Below, one piece after another: positions 58,185-64,000 of a stretch of 64,000 bases of DNA. The stretch lies in the NCBI GenBank assembly GCA_025603075.1, contig MU626268.1, positions 62,001-126,000 on the forward strand, in the 5' to 3' direction. The DNA comes from Neoconidiobolus thromboides FSU 785 (taxonomy: Eukaryota; Entomophthoromycota; Entomophthoromycetes; Entomophthorales; Neoconidiobolaceae). Position numbers and translations under genes: made by a program. The notes beneath the pieces were generated by a model that ran no database searches, was not told where the DNA came from, and saw nothing but the letters and a program-made list of their open reading frames with translations. Every line of letters begins with the position of its first letter. The first letter of the stretch is position 1.

Positions 58185-60734
58185 TATTTTAACTAAGAAA
58201 TTTGCGTACTTTTATAATTATCATTTAATTTACTTTATTACAATATTGTATTCATCAATAGAAAGGTTAGAAAGCTTTATAAATATCACACAGTAATATT
58301 TTTTATTGAGATTATTACATCATTTTAAGGGATGATTATTGCTTTTAAGAAGATTTTTTGAAAATATTAATATATAAAATATGTTATAATATAAAAAACG
58401 GTCTTATTAAATATATATCAGTTTTATTTAAATCATATAATTCTAAAAAACGATATTACATCATCTGATATCAAATAAGGTTAATCAACTTTTACTATTA
58501 TTTTTTATGTGATGCTGTGTTATCAATAGCTTTGTGAACCTTGTTTTACAATTTGTAACCAATTTCGTATTATAATAAAACAATCATAATGATAAAGTTA
58601 ACTATTTGGATAAAGTTAAGGTTAGATATAAAAACAATTGTATACTGTATTAAGAACGCTAAACTTTAATGAAGCTTTGATAAATTAAGTTATTACTAAA
58701 GTTTTAGCTAAGGTGTAATTTATATAGCTACTCAAAGCTCTCTACACCATTTAACAAAAACTAAAGTAGTTATTATTTCTAGTTGTAATTTGATTGTTTT
58801 TATTAGTTATTTTAATGATAATAGTGTGATAAAGTTACTAAGCTAAAAGCAAATAGGAGGTTTGAACTAATATATTATTTATTAATAGATTAAAGAGACT
58901 ATAAACATCAGCAGGTATATGCTTGTAATTTTTTATATTTTAAGTGCATTTTTTCAAACAAAAGTAATATGTTTATTTCAGAATTAATAGAATATAATAT
59001 GTAATTTTAGTGGAAGATGAGCGAAGGTGAGTATCTAGGGACATCGAGCAAGAAGAACAAGGCATTTATCCATTTGGTACTACTTTTAAGTACTAGCACA
59101 ATTCTAATAGCGTGAGTGCTCTCTTTTAGAATAAAGGATTTTCACTCAAGGAAAATGAAACCCAGAGGAAAAAAGGGAAAGGACAGCTTTGAAATTAATA
59201 TTGCAGAAATTTATATGAAAAATCTAAACAGCTGAAGATAAGAAGAGAGGATGAACACAATCCATTTGATCTTGCAAGGGTTTAGTGACAAAGTTAAAGT
59301 CTAGAATCAAGAACAATGAAATAGATGGAGGGCCTTTCAGAAAGACAGATGCGCACATTAACCAAACATTTTTTGTTTTTTGTCTTCATTTAGTAAGGTA
59401 TTTCCAATCTTCCCATTTGATTGATATCCATGTGTATTCACTTATATTTACTATATTTATAAAAAAACTACTCATAAAAAATGATTTCGGTAAATATAAA
59501 AAACATTATATAATTATAGTTTATAAAAAAGGGAAATGTCATACGTGATAAGGACGTTTATTAAGTTTAGCACCTTGTTAATAACAGTATTGAGTATATC
59601 ATGACCAATTAGTTATATACCAATTATAGTTCAAACCCTGCTGTATAAAATAGGTAATTAAAATACTATGCATTATTTAAACTACTATTACCACAAAATA
59701 ATAAATGTAATAATTAAGGCATTTGTAGATTAATAACAAGATCAAAATAAGTATACAAATTAATCAAACTCCCCAGTATGTCAATCAAGCAAAGATAAGC
59801 TTCAGGTATTCAACATTAGGCTAAGATACATAAGAATAAGCACCTTCTATATAGTTAATAGTTAATAGTCAAGAAGGAAAATTAAAGTGTAAAACATATT
59901 GTCAATTAAAAGATGTTCTAATATCCACACTTTTTAATACTTTTACTTTATTTGTTAATATTTATACTTTGACTTAAAAAATAAGTGAGAGAGTATGAAT
60001 AAATTAATAAAAGAAGGCAAAGTTAAATACCTCAAATTATTTGAAGGTGATGAAGAAGTGTTAAAAAAAGTTCCTGAAATTTATCCTATTCTTATAGTAC
60101 AATTAGCTTTAATTCAAAATTAATAGGAAATGTTGTTGAGAAAAATGGACTATCAGATCTACATAAAGAGTTAGTGGTAACCATCATAACTTAGTATTAA
60201 GTTAAAGCTTATTGATAAGAAATTAAATAAAAATGATTTAAGGTTTATACATTATTTACGTTATATCAAATATGACTTGAATTTAATTTTTAAATTTTCA
60301 AAAAACTTCAACATATAGCCAATTGAATAAATATAAGAGCTTCTTAACTATGCTTACCTTAAGCTATGAGGTAGGTAAAATTAGATTATTTACTGATGCT
60401 TTGACTCATACATCAGTTCGGATATCTTATATCAGATGTTAAACAACCAGACAATCTCTACATATAAATCATTCAAAGTTATATTACAAAATCAAATCAT
60501 CTATAAATCCTATAAAAAAAATAAGAATAATTACAAACTCATTAATCCAGAACGAACTTAATTTAGCGGCCAAATAAAAAATACCAAGAAAAAAAAATAG
60601 AGCTGGATTCTAAGCTTAATCCATTATTACATTGGACCCAGTATTTATTATCATTTTTAAATTTAGACTTTAGATTATAAAAATTAGAACATTCAAATTT
60701 AATTAATGTTTATTTTTTATTACTTTTCTTTAAA
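58185..60734. other. Non-coding stretch
   Basis: About 2.5 kb with no supported gene. A 42-codon stretch from 59995 (MNKLIKEGKVKYLKLFEG, then DEEVLKKVPEIYPIL) looks coding-like but is isolated and ends quickly; it may be a remnant. An 87-codon stretch at 59285-59548 shows no recognisable feature. Confidence 0.3.
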
Positions 60735-61668
60735 ATGAAGACGTTGAATTTCTATTATCTTAATACTACAATCAATATCTCCATATCTATTTTATTGATT
60801 ATAAATGCACTTATTTTATTCAATATAGCTATTGATAATGATAGAAGTTATGAGAACAAAATCCATAGTATTATTATAGCTTTGTTTAGGCTGTAAGTAG
60901 AATCTAATTTAATCAATTGAATATTTATTAACAGTATAGTATATGTGCCGTAACTATTACAGTCTCTGAATTTACTAAGTTGCACCCTTTTTATTTAGAA
61001 TATTTGTATAGCTTTATGCATCCTATTGGAAGAACTTTAAGTAATTATAATAGCTATATAGTTTTTGATTTTATTAACAATTGATTTCTTTAGTTTATTT
61101 AGTGTAAGTTTTAATCCTAAGTTTACATTAGTCGAAATACATTAATCAAATACATAGCTTTGCCATCATATGTTTTAGTTATAGTTGGTGGGGGATAACA
61201 AGCACTTGTAGTATTGCAGTATTAGCGATGACTACTTTATTATTAAATTATAATAAAGGATATAATAAATCACCATATATAAGCAATAAAGCAATAAAAC
61301 AAAAATTAAATTTGAATAATGAATCTACAATTAATCACTCATCGAATAACAGTAGAAGTAACTCAAACATCGATTGGAATAATGATATTACCCCAACTAA
61401 TACTATAACAAACGATGATTTAGGTAGTAATGGAATTAACAGTACACAAGTTAATATTATTGGTAATATAGATTTTGAAAATATTGAGTTGCCTGAATAC
61501 AATAGCATTACTTTTCCAACCCCAGCTGCACATAGCTCTTCAATTACTTTTATTGATTCGGTGCCTAGTGCCCCTACCTCTTCAATTACACCTATCCCTT
61601 CAGCACTAAATAGTTTATCGTATATTGATTCAAAGCAAAGTAACAATTCTAAAAGTTCCAATTTTTAG
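60735..61668 (+). CDS. Intron-containing member of the small membrane-protein family
   Basis: Exons 60735-60892, 60940-61040, 61094-61103 and 61158-61668 give 259 residues. The third exon is only 10 nt. The joined protein aligns without gaps to the intronless array copies: VSEFTKLHPFYLEYLYSFMH (copy 4: VSEIPLIKPFYLKHFRFYMF), PIGRTLIYLVFAIICFSYSW (copy 4: PLGRSLMYAFLSISSFSLIW), and NKGYNKSPYIS (copy 4: HKGEESPYMP). Four membrane helices are expected. The tail is longer (about 125 residues) and rich in Ser, Asn, Thr and Pro (SSITFIDSVPSAPTSSITPI). Without the microexon the loop after GRTL loses three residues and the frame, so I accept it. Exon 2 uses the second of two AG acceptors. Confidence 0.65.
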
Positions 61669-61889
61669 ATTTATAGCACTTGCTATGTTTAATAAAAGGA
61701 TCAGAATGTTATAGATAAATAAATAATATTAATATTATTTCCCAAGCTTTATAAAATGATTTGAATTTGTTAGTTTTTATAGCTTTGAATAATAGCCTTT
61801 CATTTTGAACTTTCAAATATTTTTATTTATTTAGTAATGATAAATTTTAGTATTAAATAATTATATTGTAAGCATTTAATAAATGAAGA
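61669..61889. other. 3' flank of the intron-containing family gene
   Basis: AT-rich, no feature recognised. Confidence 0.3.
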
Positions 61890-61945
61890 TATATTTAAGT
61901 GGAAAGATTGTTAGTAAAATTCTTAAACAAAAAGATACATCCTCA
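61890..61945 (-). mobile_element. MITE copy 23, half element
   Basis: Only the right half remains: TTTAAGTGGAAAGATTG, then TTAGTAAAATTCTTAAAC and ATACATCCTCA. The left half is missing. Confidence 0.78.
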
Positions 61946-62323
61946 AATGTTGTTTCTTGGCGTTATCTTTTTCAATGAAATAAATGGTTTATTAAACAAA
62001 TAGCTAGAATTATCCTTAACATTCAATAGACCGAATATTGGCTTATAATAAACCTTGCTTTTTATTTTAAGTGCTGTTCATTATAAGTAATTGAATAGAA
62101 TAGTTGTTATATAGAATGGAAAGTTATTAATAAAATTAATATTGTTTTGTTTATGTCATTTAATAAAAACTAGATTAGCTTTAAGTTGATTAATTTACTA
62201 TTGTTAAGTTGATAGTAATATCATTGTTATTCTACTAATTAATGATTGATAAAAATGAAGGATGTTTATTTTATTTATTTTCATATACCAACTTTAATGA
62301 TACTATCATTTTTAAATAATACA

Positions 62324-62424
62324 TGGGGATGTTTTTTTTTGACTTCATCATTTTTTCCATCTTTGAGCACTATTTGAATGGAAAAATTATTAGTAAAATT
62401 CTTAAACATAAAAATACATCCCCA
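62324..62424 (-). mobile_element. MITE copy 24
   Basis: TGGGGATGTTTTTTTTTGAC at the left, AATACATCCCCA at the right; flanks are CA and TA. Confidence 0.9.
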
Positions 62425-64000
62425 TATCTAAATATTAAAAGTGAGTTAATTTCTATGAATAAGTTTAAAATTCAAGTTAATATATTTAATTTTCTTATTT
62501 AGTTTTCTTAAAGCTCGAATTATGATTTGCTTAAACTAAAAAATCAATAAAATTAAGACAATGTTTTTTCTAGTTAGATTTAACTACTAATTTTTCAATC
62601 TCTCATTATATAAAAAATGGCTAAACCATGGGTATGTAAAGAGAATAATTCTTGGTTATTCTAATATTTAACCTCCATTATTAAAATGACATATTGATGT
62701 CAATCCCTATTTTAAACAAGTGACTTAATGTTTTTATTTTTAAAATGTTTATCAAATTCACCTGGTTAATTAACAACAAAATAATCAACTAAAATAACTA
62801 AAGAAATTAAGATGAGATTGCTTTAACTTTACATCTGCTGAAACTTTATCATGACCTGATTTACAGTAACTTTAGAGTCAGTTGCTGTTTATTTGTTCCT
62901 TTTCTAATGCTTAATCTGAAGATTCTAGCATGATTTTGACAGTTTTTTATTCTTGAATAAACAGTTAGTTATGTTGAAATATAATTACAGCAGTTGTATT
63001 GATTTATAGTTAGTATCAATTAAATCCTAGTGAAGAGTAGGAGACTACAAGTCATTTCCCTAATTATTGTTTTTTTTGTTACTATTACTGATTGGACAAA
63101 TAATTCACATTCTTATCCTCATACTTCATCATTAAGGCCAAATTATTATTAATAAAAAGGCTCATTTGAGGTAAATTTGGTTTTAATTATAATATAAATT
63201 GTGGGTCACAAAATGAGTATTTTAAGTGTGGGGTGAAAGCGATCATGTTGGTTCCTTGTCAAACTAATATTGATATTAATAAAAGTAATGATATCCGTTA
63301 TTAGAAGGTTACTAATAATATTAAAAGTAAATTCAATTTATTTATTAAAAAGCAGTAGCTTGTTCATATACGAAAAGTGAACCTATGGTCAACCTATCAT
63401 TATTATTATTATAAAACTATAAAACATCAACAAAAAATTAAGTCATTGATTGTTTATGATCCTCTTGATTTTACATCTATTTAAGCTTAGATGTGTGCTG
63501 ATTAACTACTCATTTACAAAAAAAAAACGAATATTAAGTAACAAATCACCATAACAATATAAATCGCCAAGTATAAAATTTATCACTAATTGTTACACAT
63601 TAGAGATTAACCAATACTATTATTAAATCCTTTTAACAAGCTCATAATTCTTGCATAGTTTATTTATGCTTTTTGTATACAAAAACCGACAAATTCCAAA
63701 ATTCAAGCTTGGATTTTTTAATTTCCAAATGATCATGATGTTATTATTTTGACAAATAATATTAGAACAATTATAAAGCATGAGATTAAATGATTTGATT
63801 ATTCTTATATTTGAATTCATGCTATCTACTTTATGTCTAAATCCATAAACTTTGTTGAATATGGGCTTGTAGTAAAATTAAGGTTAAATGAAGTTGATAA
63901 TAATATAAATATAAATTAAATGAAAGGTTAATATTAATTTTTATTTTGTATTTTTATAATTAATTATGACTAATACTGCATTCAACTCTTTCCGATTAAC
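62425..64000. other. Non-coding right end of the window
   Basis: About 1.6 kb without a supported gene. Near 63160-63290 one frame reads FGFNYNINCGSQNEYFKCG, then VPCQTNIDINKSND, with spaced cysteines, and is then stopped. It could be a remnant of a secreted cysteine-containing protein but is too short to call. Confidence 0.3.

Noticed and set aside
8151-62424. A CRISPR-like or regulatory repeat array
   Set aside because: The repeats are dispersed, in both orientations, with inverted ends and target duplications, so they are mobile elements.
63623-63820. 65-codon minus-strand ORF near the right edge
   Set aside because: No recognisable motif and no splice context.

Overview
The window is strongly AT-rich eukaryotic DNA with many short spliceosomal introns (most about 45-65 nt, GTAAGT-like donors, TTTTAG-like acceptors). 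The gene content points to a fungus: an Opy2-like membrane anchor, Elg1/ATAD5, Mtr4, a fungal intersectin-like EH/SH3 protein, an Atg37/ACBD5-like protein and expanded F-box and small membrane-protein families. The AT bias, Asn-rich inserts and retained SH3-type intersectin fit an early-diverging fungus (for example Entomophthoromycotina-like), but that placement is an inference. One run of 490 Ns (15255-15744) interrupts the sequence.

Layout. (1) 1-7.65 kb is a conserved block: coatomer beta (minus, 3' end off the window), a degenerate TBC-domain protein (plus) and an Elg1/ATAD5 clamp-unloader (minus). (2) 8-21 kb is accessory: at least five decayed copies of an F-box/leucine-rich gene family, a DNA transposon with recognisable ends (13993-16349), a short-hairpin MITE family and a small secreted protein (19029-19244). 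(3) 21.5-31.9 kb is a second conserved block: Opy2-like, a mitochondrial helical-repeat protein, an EH/SH3 intersectin-like protein and the RNA helicase Mtr4. (4) 32-49 kb is accessory: MITEs, a kelch-like surface protein (33288-34481), a decayed second transposon copy (about 35912-38450) and a tandem array of six intronless copies of a small four-helix membrane protein, two of them intact. (5) 50.8-55.8 kb holds an Atg37/ACBD5-like protein and a beta-lactamase-fold hydrolase. (6) 55.8-64 kb is mostly non-coding, with more MITEs and one intron-rich member of the membrane-protein family (60735-61668).

The most interesting system is the transposon and its MITE. The transposon has TGGGG-type terminal inverted repeats and an ORF with a DFKQN motif and a CxxC zinc-like site. 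The MITE is about 100 bp, is present in 24 full or partial copies, and shares the transposon's terminal sequence. Its target duplications are 2 bp of variable sequence (TA, TT, AA, GA, TG, CT), which does not fit the strict TA of Tc1/mariner. MITEs are absent from both conserved blocks and dense elsewhere, including two inside the older transposon copy. Other notable points are a 30-nt intron in Mtr4, a 10-nt microexon in the intron-containing membrane-protein gene, and a gene-conversion tract between two array members.
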